A stretch of DNA of 64,000 bases, from contig NW_024468510.1 of NCBI RefSeq assembly GCF_001632365.1, forward strand, positions 498,310 through 562,309, in the 5' to 3' direction. How positions within the stretch are numbered: the first letter of the stretch is position 1; every line of letters starts with the position of its first letter. Below the pieces are notes generated by a model. It made no database searches. It saw nothing but the letters and a program-made list of their open reading frames with translations, and was not told the origin of the DNA. Position numbers and translations under genes: made by a program. Shown one piece after another: positions 55,548 through 64,000 of this stretch. The DNA is from Laetiporus sulphureus 93-53 (Eukaryota > Basidiomycota > Agaricomycetes > Polyporales > Laetiporaceae).

Positions 55548-58448
55548 ATGCTATGCAATTGGTCGACGTCGGCCAATACTCTCCTGCGTGGTGTTGCCCG
55601 CGGCAGTCCAGGACTCACTACACCATGGCATGCGTCAAAAGCGATCTCAACAGCATCTATTCTGCGTTCCCTTCGCGTCCGTGAAGTCCCCAATCCATTC
55701 ACAGCGTCTTATCAGACTTCAGCGTTCCTGTCTACAACAGCTCTCGCGAAATCCGCCACGAGCACTCCCAGCCCGCATCACGTCGACCCTCCGCCCAGCG
55801 AGGCATCACAAGCCTCAACATGGGATTTATCTTCGGTTTCGCTGACAGCGGCCCAAATGTCGCGTGCGACAGCGCAGGCAGTCCGTCTGTGCGCGCGGGA
55901 CGGAAAGTTCGGAGATGCATTATATCTCATCAACTCCGTTCACTCGTCCACTCATCGGGAACGCCAGCCTCTTCCAGAAAAAGAGAATCACCTCGCCCCA
56001 CCTCGCATGCACCTGGAGCCCATAAACTTTGGCCAAGCCATCTCACCTCGTCTATCTGCGCATTCTTTCCTCCATAGTCTAATCCGCGCCGGCTACAACA
56101 AAAAGGCAGCGGCATATGCGGAGCTGATGTTTGAACAGGGAATACGCATCCGAACACACACCCTCAGTAGCATCGTCTCGTCCCTCACTCCAAGTCTCAC
56201 CAACTCCTTGAACGGCAGCATGCTGGTCAATAGTATCCGCCGCCGGCCGGTCGAGACTATGGGCGCACCTGAAAGAAGCTTCCTAGTCGCTGACTCTTGT
56301 ACACAAACAGCGATTAAGCTGCTTGAACGGGCACGACAGTGGGGACAGCAGCGTACGGAACGCATGTACGACAATCTCATCAGCGGCTGTCTGATGCAAG
56401 GGGAGATCATTGTGGCGTCGCTGTTGTTTGTCCTTCTCGTGAAAGATTGGCAAGCCCGAAAGGCTCCTTCCGAGCAGCCTCTGCAAACAGAGGTTGCTGA
56501 AGAGCACCCTGTGTCATCATCCCGTCTGCCTAGATTCCCGCGATTCGAAACAATGCCTCCGTACCCTCATCCCACCCTCATGATATCAATTCTTCACCAC
56601 ATCAGCGAGTCATTCTCCTCGAAGACGCGAGAAAACGATGGCCGGGATGATTATCTGCAGTCATTGCAGTCGCTGGCTGATCTGGCAATGCTCTTGGACT
56701 CCGGGCAATTAGGAGACGGAAGAGCCATGCTGTTTCGCTTAATGTACTCCTGTCCAAAGACCAAGGAGAAGGTTTGGGTGCAACAATCGGGCAAAGCTCG
56801 CGTGCAGGTTGAGGCATACAGATATTTCCATGACGTTCTTAAGCGGCAAATTTTCTCGTTAGCCGATCGTCATCCGCCAGATCCGCCTCCTCGTCTAAGG
56901 TTAAACGCATATAACACCCTGCTCTCCTATGCCCTCCGTCACCGCTTATCGCCCGCAATGGCCTCGAAAATCTTGGAGCATATGTGTGTACACAGAAAGC
57001 CGCCTCTCGAGCCCAACATTACCACATATAATATCCTGCTTCGCTCTGGTGCCTTGCTGAAGAAGATGGATATGAGTGATATGGCGTTGTGTGCTTTGCG
57101 GCGCAGCAAGGTGAATGCTGATCACGGGATTATGGTCGAGCCTCCCGTCAGTGTTACGGATGACAAGGAGTCGAGAACAGAGAGCGATAATATGCCTAAG
57201 AAGGTCGATATGGGCGACTGTGATGGGAACGAGCATTCAAGGCCATCACCGTCGCTACCACCACCGTCGCGGAAAGCCCTGCGCCGACTGTATGCCGAGA
57301 AATTCAATGTGCCTCGAGCAATGAAGAATTCGACGAGAGAAATCCGCGCAAATACATCTACCCTTACCAGCTACATTGCTCATCTGACAGCCACAGGAAA
57401 GCCTCAAGCTGTCGCTGATGTCCTTTTCTTCATCATGCCAGAGCTGCGCATCGTGGATCACCCTGCATGGGGTGCTCTGACGAGAAAGGAGCGGCGGATG
57501 CTGCTGCGGGAGTCTCGCGAAGCATCTATGCAACGAGCGGTCGAACTTGGACCCTACGCCTTCTCTGCTATACTGAACGCGCTCGAGAAATCGGGCAAAA
57601 TGGGTCTGGCGGAGAGGGTCTGGCTTCTCGCGAAGCAAGCCGAAGCTGCCAGCTGGATATCGCATTCCTCTCTACATGCGACGGGTTGGTATCTCCCTGT
57701 GCACGCCTACACGTCGATGCTACGATGTTACGCGAATTATTCTCGTAAGGCGCTATCGCACATACGTCAGGAGCGCGAGATGGCGCACGCTCTGGCCGGT
57801 GATGGCGATCGCAGCTGGCGGCCTACAGTGGACAACACCAAGGGTTGGGCTGCCTTTGTTGTTGCCACGCAAAAGCTGCTCTCGCGTAACATTCACGGTC
57901 GGAGGCGGAAGGGCTCGAGGGGTTTGCACATGCTTCCGTATCGCTACATGTCATCTGGCGGCTGGGCTGTGTACAGATCATTGATGGACTTGCACCTGCA
58001 GGATAAGGCGACGGCGAATCAGGCGAAGCGACCTTCTCCAGATGAGCTTTTCTTCAACACTGCTCTGGATCTGTTCGGTCGACACCCGCAAATGCGACTT
58101 CGCCGTTCGCACAGAAATCGGTCACATTGGAAACGGCGGCTACGGGTTGCTATTATACGATATGAAAACAATAACTGGAAGCCGCCGCTCTGGACGTCGA
58201 GGCTTCAAAACCTTGCTCAGGATATGATAGCAACTGGATACGCCGTCCCTCCCGCATTCCGTCCCCTATTTGTTGGTCGCTGGGTCCCGGGCACCCTGGA
58301 CTTTGGTCCATCCCCTGCGCAGCGATCAGGCAGACCGTACGCTTTCCCGCGGCCGCCCAAGCGGTTTTATTCATTCACGCTGGCGACTACCAAAGTTCGA
58401 GGTTTGCCACTTCGCCGACGCTACCACCGACGCAAAAGAGACGCATAA
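55548..58448 (+). CDS. PPR-like mitochondrial RNA-processing protein
   Basis: A single uninterrupted ORF of 966 aa. The first 60 residues lack acidic residues apart from one Glu and are rich in Ser, Thr, Arg and Ala (LLRGVARGSPGLTTPWHASK, ILRSLRVREVP), as expected for a mitochondrial presequence. Helix-pair repeats of pentatricopeptide type are visible: SFLHSLIRAGYNKKAAAYAE, LNAYNTLLSYALRHRLSPAM, ITTYNILLRSGALLKKMDM, TLTSYIAHLTATGKPQAVAD and FSAILNALEKSGKMGLAERV. The C-terminus is very basic (RRYHRRKRDA). Fungal PPR proteins bind mitochondrial transcripts for stability, processing or translation. I cannot name an orthologue. It converges with the mitochondrial IF3 gene, only 72 bp away. Confidence 0.8.
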   Translation: MLCNWSTSANTLLRGVARGSPGLTTPWHASKAISTASILRSLRVREVPNPFTASYQTSAFLSTTALAKSATSTPSPHHVDPPPSEASQASTWDLSSVSLTAAQMSRATAQAVRLCARDGKFGDALYLINSVHSSTHRERQPLPEKENHLAPPRMHLEPINFGQAISPRLSAHSFLHSLIRAGYNKKAAAYAELMFEQGIRIRTHTLSSIVSSLTPSLTNSLNGSMLVNSIRRRPVETMGAPERSFLVADSCTQTAIKLLERARQWGQQRTERMYDNLISGCLMQGEIIVASLLFVLLVKDWQARKAPSEQPLQTEVAEEHPVSSSRLPRFPRFETMPPYPHPTLMISILHHISESFSSKTRENDGRDDYLQSLQSLADLAMLLDSGQLGDGRAMLFRLMYSCPKTKEKVWVQQSGKARVQVEAYRYFHDVLKRQIFSLADRHPPDPPPRLRLNAYNTLLSYALRHRLSPAMASKILEHMCVHRKPPLEPNITTYNILLRSGALLKKMDMSDMALCALRRSKVNADHGIMVEPPVSVTDDKESRTESDNMPKKVDMGDCDGNEHSRPSPSLPPPSRKALRRLYAEKFNVPRAMKNSTREIRANTSTLTSYIAHLTATGKPQAVADVLFFIMPELRIVDHPAWGALTRKERRMLLRESREASMQRAVELGPYAFSAILNALEKSGKMGLAERVWLLAKQAEAASWISHSSLHATGWYLPVHAYTSMLRCYANYSRKALSHIRQEREMAHALAGDGDRSWRPTVDNTKGWAAFVVATQKLLSRNIHGRRRKGSRGLHMLPYRYMSSGGWAVYRSLMDLHLQDKATANQAKRPSPDELFFNTALDLFGRHPQMRLRRSHRNRSHWKRRLRVAIIRYENNNWKPPLWTSRLQNLAQDMIATGYAVPPAFRPLFVGRWVPGTLDFGPSPAQRSGRPYAFPRPPKRFYSFTLATTKVRGLPLRRRYHRRKRDA

Positions 58449-58520
58449 GTGTAAAAGCTATGTGTTATACTCGTTGTACATTAGCCTAATTGTATCGCGT
58501 GGGTCTGCAGACAACTATCA

Positions 58521-59240
58521 TCATTCCTGCTGTCTAAGCAAGTTATGTTGTGTTTTTTTCTCGGAGCGTTTGGGGAGTGGTGGCGGAGCGTTATCGCCTT
58601 GAAGATACATGACAGCAGTAGTTCTCGTCGTGTCCCTGGTTTTCCACTCTTTACCCACACCCTCTAATAAAGTAACCGTCTCGTTCAAGCGTGCTTCCAT
58701 CTCCTGCGGCGTGGGCTGAGCCTGGCCCTTCTTCGACGTGTACACCACGTTCGCCCTCCCGCCCTTCTCCAGATGCTCCCGAACCTTCTTCAGCTTATGC
58801 CCAAGATCGGCAGATGCAATGCCCCATGTCATCTGGAATTCCTTCTCCTCCCTAGGCCTGTTCTCCCTACTCTTCTCCTTCCGCTCGAGCATTTTGCTGT
58901 ACACAGCGCTGCCTTTGATGATCTTGACGACGGGGTTTTCGGGAGTGTCGGAGACGAGTTCAACCCACTCTCTTCTGCGATCGATTGTCTTCAGGATCTC
59001 AGAGAGTCTGACCGGTTCGTCCAAACGAGAGGTCTCAGGATTCACGAGCCGAACGATCTGGTATGGAATGTTCTCATTGCGCAACCGTCCTTCTGTTTTC
59101 ACCTCTGTCTCTTTGGCGAACCTACGGGCCGTACTGTGGAAAGCAGCGTATGCTGATTGAGAGGGCCCGGCATGACACGATTCCAGGATGTGGCAAGCAT
59201 TGGACACTCGTGCTATTCGAAATGCTGTTGGGAACGCCAT
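58521..59240 (-). CDS. Mitochondrial translation initiation factor IF-3
   Basis: A single exon from the ATG at 59240 gives 239 aa. Upstream in-frame ATG codons exist to 59369, but the sequence after 59240 (MAFPTAFRIARVSNACHILE, then AFHSTARRFAK) is a good mitochondrial presequence. The IF3 N-domain follows (GRLRNENIPYQIVRLVNPET, SRLDEPVRLSEILKTIDRR), then the charged linker (SKMLERKEKSRENRPREEKE) and the C-domain (SADLGHKLKKVREHLEKGGR, ANVVYTSKKG). IF3 prevents premature joining of ribosomal subunits during mitochondrial initiation. Fungal forms are poorly conserved and sometimes annotated AIM23; the family call rests on the N-domain. No introns are seen. Confidence 0.87.
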   Translation of the reverse strand: MAFPTAFRIARVSNACHILESCHAGPSQSAYAAFHSTARRFAKETEVKTEGRLRNENIPYQIVRLVNPETSRLDEPVRLSEILKTIDRRREWVELVSDTPENPVVKIIKGSAVYSKMLERKEKSRENRPREEKEFQMTWGIASADLGHKLKKVREHLEKGGRANVVYTSKKGQAQPTPQEMEARLNETVTLLEGVGKEWKTRDTTRTTAVMYLQGDNAPPPLPKRSEKKTQHNLLRQQE

Positions 59241-59695
59241 GTGGATCAGCAGACAACTGTGATTTGATGTAATGAGATGTTTTATCGAAGGTGAAGTCAG
59301 GACACGTACAAATTGAACGGATTCGCGAGAACCGGCCTTACGAGAGATTCTACGTGCGGTGTCCCTCAACTGCCTTCCTAATCAGGAACTCAACGCCTGC
59401 CATTAAGCGCTCGTTCGCGGTGGTGGAATAACGACTCGCGAGTGGAGGCGCTGTGCGCTCAATCGCAACGCAAGTAGAAAGCTCACAATCAACTGGCACT
59501 ATTGTCAAGTACTGCGCGATGGCTACAATGACACGAATGCGTTGTACACACTCAGAAACTATGGGCCTCACACGTTCACTCTTGTTTTTCCTCATTCCGT
59601 TATTAGCTCATAAGTTCTAGTTCTTAGCCTATGCTGCCGACTGTCTTCCGGAAACCTCCCAACACTGCATCACACATTCACCCCTCACCCCGATC
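59241..59695. other. Spacer between IF3 and prolyl oligopeptidase genes
   Basis: No gene. It contains the IF3 promoter and the 3' flank of the peptidase gene. Confidence 0.5.
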
Positions 59696-62600
59696 CTATA
59701 AAACGTGTCTTGCCTCCAGACCCATCGACTGTGCAACGAAGCCCAGCTTGTCTGCGGCTTCGATGATTCTGATAACAACGGTCAGACATCAACGGTGAAC
59801 ATTCACAACAATCGCATGTACCTCTTATCTGTCGACTTGCCCGCTCCATGCCCCGACTTCTTATCTATCCTGACAAGTAAAGGATTAGGATTGTTAGGCA
59901 GCAGATGCTGCAATGTCGCCGCGTGTTTGAAGGAGTGGAGCGGGACCACCCGGTCGTCATCTACACAGGAAGCTCTCAATGAACGTGTGAGCTTGAAAAA
60001 CAAAGCGACGAACGGTCCGCAGTTAGGAGGATTGTGGCGGGAAGAACTTTGTCGGTAGGAACATTGTGCAGAGGCGAAATCGGATAGATGAAGTCGAAGT
60101 CATGAGGGTTGTGCGGATCGCCGTAGTCTGACGTCCACGCCCTCCCTGAAATACAACTGTCGTCAGCGAAGATTTGGAATATGCAACTAGCCAAGTCATA
60201 CCGATAGTGAAATCGGCGAACTAGGATGGACAAGTCGCGCAAAATGGTCAGTTGAAGCATTGCAAGGATGATGGAGGCTGACCTTCAGCAGATCAAGGAC
60301 GCCGACTTCGGCTATGCCAGCACCAAGAAGCCCTTCTGGTGCCCGGTTTACGCAGGCCGCCACAAGCAAGCCTGCACATGGGACAATGACTCCACCTTTA
60401 TCCGAAAAGAACCCATATTCTTAAGTGGCGTACCTCCATTGGACGCGCCACTAAGAGCGATCTTGCCACGAGTAGCAAACTTCTTTTCCACCAAGTATTC
60501 GCTGAACATATTGAGCCTAAAGCGAATGAACCATTAGAGCTGTTACTTACGATGCAGCAATGAAGTCATCAAAGCAGTTCGCCTAAAACATCAGGAATCA
60601 GTCGGCACGCACGTTACACGTACGATAGAAGACGTACCTTGCGCTCTCTGGTACCAGCCAGATGCCACTCCTCGCCGAACTCGGAACCACCTCTAATGTT
60701 AGGCACAGCCAGAATAGATCCATACATTTGTAAGTAGGTGAGAATAGATGAGCTCCAAAATGGCGACACAGGTATAGAGAAACCACCATAGCCTGAATAT
60801 CGAAAAGCGTTAGTGGCGGTCTCTAAATTATATCGATGTACTTACCATATTGAAGAGCAGGAGCCGTACCATCCAGCTTTGTGTCCTTGTGTCGGACAAT
60901 GAACATGGGCACCTTCGTGCCGTCCTTGCTCTCGTACCAGACCTGCACCGCGGTATTCAATGGATGGATCAATATATCCTTGAGGTCACCTACTTGATCC
61001 GCGATGAAATCGTCCGAGTTCAAGCCGGTAACCTGGGTCGTCCTATAGATGCTCCATCGTTTCGCCTCCTCCTTCTCGGAGAAATTATACCGTGCGACAA
61101 TACCAGGGGTCGTGAACCCTGTCAGAGAGGCGAAGAACCAGGACTGATCCCGACGGCCAGTGACGCGGGCTGATCCAACAAAGTCGGCTGCGACGCGAGT
61201 AAGTCTCTTTCCGGACATGTCGTACACATAGATTTCGTCTTTGACCTGAATCGTACAATGGTTACCACAGCACGTCGCAAGATGGGAGACGATAACTGAC
61301 ATTGCGTTTGTACGTAACGATTAGACTATTTTCGTTGATGGCATGGACACCCTCTAGATGTGCGTCTTTGTCCTCGGGTATCACGTCTTTAAAGACACGC
61401 TTCTCCGGAGGGTCAGCTAGATCGATGGACACAAGCTTATATTGAGGTGCGCCCTTGTTCGTCATCAAGTAGAACTTCGAGCCATCATTCGCGATGCTAA
61501 TAGATCTGTATCAGCTTCAGAGACAATGACGAAGGCCGATTCAAAGGGACCCGAGAGAATTCATGTATGCTTACTATTGATAGTCAGCCTCGTACTCGTT
61601 GACCAGCTTATCCCATCGCATGTTCTGGTCAATCGCATCTTTCTCCAAATCAGCGATCCACAGCAGGTTTTTCTGTCAAACCATAGCGAGTGAGGTACAT
61701 GTGAGAAACTATCTTGATCGCACAACATACCCGAGACGTGTCTTGCGATATTGTCAATATCATATATCGACCATCCAGTTCAGTGACCTCAGCATGCCAC
61801 ATCCACTCCGGATTGGAAGCATCCTTCTGGATAAGGACATCCTCGGCTAGAGACAGTCAGACGTGAATAGCATACCCGGGTGCACTGCACCACGCTTACA
61901 CTGCGGAGTGCCGATGCGGTGATAGTAGAGCATGGCGTTCTTATCGGAATCGGTCTCCGTGCCCGCAAGGTCACTCTCTGCAGAGCCATGCGACTCACGC
62001 GCAGGGAAGCGCTACAGTCGACGATCGTATCAGCCTCGTAAGGAAAAAACCCTTCTTGTGAACGGCTATTCGGCACTTGCACGAACGCTCACCTGATAAA
62101 AGAAACCTTTCGAGTCTGCAGTCCACGTGATAGCAGAGAACTTCACGAAGCGGATTTCTTCTGGAAGGCGTCCATCATCATGCGATGGGCGCGTGTCCGT
62201 ATTATCACGCGAAGCAAAAGGAGCGGAGGTAGGCCGGATATAGACTGTAAAGAAATCGCTTCCCTAGGGACCGGTCGATCGATTTAGACCGGGGAAAACA
62301 ACCGACCATCAAGATTGCACGTACTGAACGCGAGATTCCATATGCCCACAATTCCCCGGACCGGGAAAACGAGCTAGCGGAGAGAGCAGTGGTCCCGTCT
62401 GCCGAAAGCAGGTTCGGCTGAGCCATACGAGTGGAAACTATGAGCAGAGGTTCTAGACCCATATACAATGCGCATATACGTACGTCAAAAAATACATGTC
62501 CCCCGGGACCTTGCTCGGTCGTCACATCAGGGAGGTTTGAGTCCTTTGAACGATAGATAACTTCAAGAGGTGCCCAGTGAGCAACGACTCATCTAACACG

Positions 62601-63026
62601 CTGCTATGGCTGGCTACAAGAAGAAAAACAGACCAGCATGTCCCTGAAGGCCGGAATTGTATGTCCAATACCATCTTTTGTCGTACTTGAAGCTCGGTGC
62701 AGAAAACTATGAAAAGAGAAGATGAGGGAGGGATAAGAGTCATCGAGGAAAGCCCTTCATGAGCGATTCCAAACCTTCGCAAACTTCTCGTTCTTCCTGA
62801 TGGCATCTTCAAGGGTCTGCCTTTCTGGGTTCTGGTCCAAGTATGCCCAGGTGAAAGCTTCCTGCGCGTTCACCCACTGTTCTGTCTCTTCTGAATTCTG
62901 CTCAAGCCACTGGTACGGATCGTGGACGCGGACTTCGCCCTTGGCCTCACTCTTGTATACATCCACGTGGTCAGAGCGACGAGCAGGAGGATAACGGCTG
63001 GGTATCCATTGAGTTTGGGGAGGCAT
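59696..63026 (-). CDS. Prolyl oligopeptidase (S9A family)
   Basis: A gene with many introns (roughly 18). The N-terminus [20 protein letters not shown], then [11 protein letters not shown], is typical of basidiomycete prolyl oligopeptidases. Propeller text includes [12 protein letters not shown] and [15 protein letters not shown]. The catalytic domain has [31 protein letters not shown] with the nucleophile Ser, [50 protein letters not shown] with the catalytic Asp, and [13 protein letters not shown] with the catalytic His. It ends [10 protein letters not shown]. One exon is only 19 nt (60220-60202). These enzymes cleave short peptides after Pro in the cytosol; some relatives mature cyclic peptides in mushrooms, but no precursor gene is seen nearby, so a housekeeping role is likely. 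An in-frame ATG at 63122 would add 32 residues. Confidence 0.92.
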
Positions 63027-63593
63027 GGCTCGGACAGATATTGTGTGGAATGAGGCACGAGGGGCTGGAACGCGTCTTATATAGCAGAATGTCTTCGGAG
63101 CACGTAAAATAACGCCACGCATAGCATGCGGTTGGCTATCTGGGCGTGAATCTCTATCGATTCTGGAGAGAGAAACCCTTGGAAAAATTACGTCCCTGAA
63201 CCCAACTTGGCAGATTCGGCGTGACCCCAGGGATCATATACCCACTGACGGGAGATCCGTTTGAGATGCACAGCCGGGAGCTGGGCCTGGAGTGCGCAAT
63301 CCACCTGGAATGAAGCGGGATCCGGCGGAGGCTGTGGCCTCAAATTTGTGTCCGACGCGGAGCAAGACAAGGAAAGTTTGAGGACTCGGACACGAGCGTA
63401 GTCGGCGTCGCAAGAGTAGCGAGATCTAATCTAATCTCATACTAAAAATGGTATAATCTAATCAGACGCCGTGCCGCTGGCGCGATCGAAAATTCCGTCA
63501 TTCGGCTTCGACTCGGGCTACAGTCACCACTTGAACACAGATCGCGTGCAGCTACCCTCGACGGCTGCAGCCTACTCCATTCGCAGAGGCTGA
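63027..63593. other. Head-to-head spacer peptidase / mitochondrial carrier
   Basis: Positions 63027-63122 could encode an N-terminal extension of the peptidase (see finding). The rest holds both promoters; no further gene is seen. Confidence 0.45.
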
Positions 63594-64000
63594 ATGTCCC
63601 AGCAGCCTCCCAGCTTTTTTCCGACAACTGCAATCGTGAGTGTTCCTTCCCACAGGCATTCTCCGAGCATCTCACGTCATTCACGCCTGTGCGCAGGACC
63701 ATGCGTTTGCCGGTCTGGGGGCGGGCATCGTCGCGGTGCTCTGCATGCACCCGTTGGACTTGCTCAAGGTCAAATTTCAGGTGGCCACAGAAAAGCCGCG
63801 GGGAGGAGTGGGCAAGCAGATATGGCTGTCCTTGAAAGATATCAAAGAGCAGCAAGGCTGGCGGGGACTGTACAGAGGTCTTGGCCCTAACGTTGTAGGA
63901 AATGCGACTAGCTGGGGATTCTACTTCCTTTTGTGAGTTATATTCATTATGTATGAAGGTTTTGTAGGTATCTCATATACGTACAGTTACAATATGCTCA
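63594..64000 (+). CDS. FLX1: Mitochondrial carrier, Flx1/SLC25A32-like (partial, cut by window end)
   Basis: Exons 63594-63635, 63696-63932 and 63987 to beyond the window. The joined protein begins MSQQPPSFFPTTAI, then DHAFAGLGAGIVAVLCMHPL, followed by DLLKVKFQV. This is the first carrier repeat with its PxD-xx-K signature, then WRGLYRGLGPNVVGNATSWG and FYFLFYNMLK. The spacing and the GLxPNxxGNxxSWGxYF text match the yeast FAD / human folate carrier group (Flx1, SLC25A32). It sits in the inner mitochondrial membrane and carries FAD or folate; substrate here is inferred. Introns are 60 and 54 bp. About two thirds of the gene lies outside the window. Confidence 0.87.

Noticed and set aside
59696..63122. 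Peptidase as part of a cyclic-peptide toxin cluster
   Set aside because: No short precursor gene, methyltransferase or oxidase of such clusters is visible in the window; neighbours are housekeeping mitochondrial genes.
1..64000. tRNA, rRNA and CRISPR
   Set aside because: GTTCGA-like words were checked by eye and none sat in a cloverleaf context; no regularly spaced direct repeats or rRNA blocks were seen.

Overview
This window reads as nuclear DNA from a filamentous basidiomycete, most likely an Agaricomycete. Genes lie close together on both strands. They are cut by many short introns of about 46-65 bp with GTRNGT-type donors and CTRAY-like branch sites. Lineage-typical families are present: an F-box protein, a 'MGQRHQAF' plus LRR protein, and several Pho80/Pcl-type cyclins. 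No bacterial operon, ribosome binding site, CRISPR array or rRNA is visible, and I recognised no tRNA. One run of exactly 100 N (48408-48507) marks a scaffold gap.

Layout. 0.7-2.3 kb: F-box gene. 3.0-7.4 kb: two tandem DUF3445 (haem-dependent oxidative N-demethylase-like) membrane-anchored genes with almost identical exon structure. 8.5-9.3 kb: serine-rich unknown. 11.1-15.0 kb: TTI2 (TTT complex) head-to-head with SWD1 (COMPASS). 15.3-17.2 kb: lineage-specific LRR protein. 17.9-19.6 kb: first Pho80/Pcl-like cyclin. 20.0-21.5 kb: unknown gene whose 5' end runs into a 1,164-bp stretch without a single CpG (21533-22696), read here as a methylation-decayed mobile-element relic. 23.0-25.2 kb: glucosidase II beta ending in GDEL. 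25.9-27.0 kb: unknown. 27.5-28.0 kb: eS25. 28.7-29.7 kb: second cyclin. 30.5-33.3 kb: TDP2-like EEP phosphodiesterase and a decayed copy. 33.8-36.0 kb: FGGY D-ribulokinase-like kinase. 36.4-37.4 kb: uL2. 38.2-39.1 kb: probable ribokinase pseudogene. 39.1-42.3 kb: Gln/Met-rich SS18-like protein. 44.5-45.6 kb: SH3 protein. 46.2-47.7 kb: third cyclin, with an MCB box upstream. 48.7-49.6 kb: bacterial-style minimal nucleotidyltransferase. 50.0-51.3 kb: UDP-GlcNAc-type transporter. 51.8-55.1 kb: CBP80. 55.5-58.4 kb: PPR-like mitochondrial protein. 58.5-59.2 kb: mitochondrial IF3. 59.7-63.0 kb: prolyl oligopeptidase. 63.6 kb to the end: Flx1-type mitochondrial carrier, cut by the window edge.

Most genes are housekeeping and do not form one pathway. 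Themes recur, though: chromatin and transcription (SWD1, SS18-like, CBP80), cell-cycle or phosphate-type cyclins (three), ER/Golgi glycan handling (glucosidase II beta, nucleotide-sugar transporter), pentose phosphorylation (FGGY kinase, dead ribokinase) and mitochondrial expression or transport (IF3, PPR, Flx1). The most unusual items are the CpG-free relic with its terminal inverted repeats, the minimal nucleotidyltransferase gene, the exon-for-exon DUF3445 tandem pair, and two GC-AG introns with the same GCGAGT donor. Exon limits were deduced by eye from splice signals, reading frame and family consensus; no transcript data were available.
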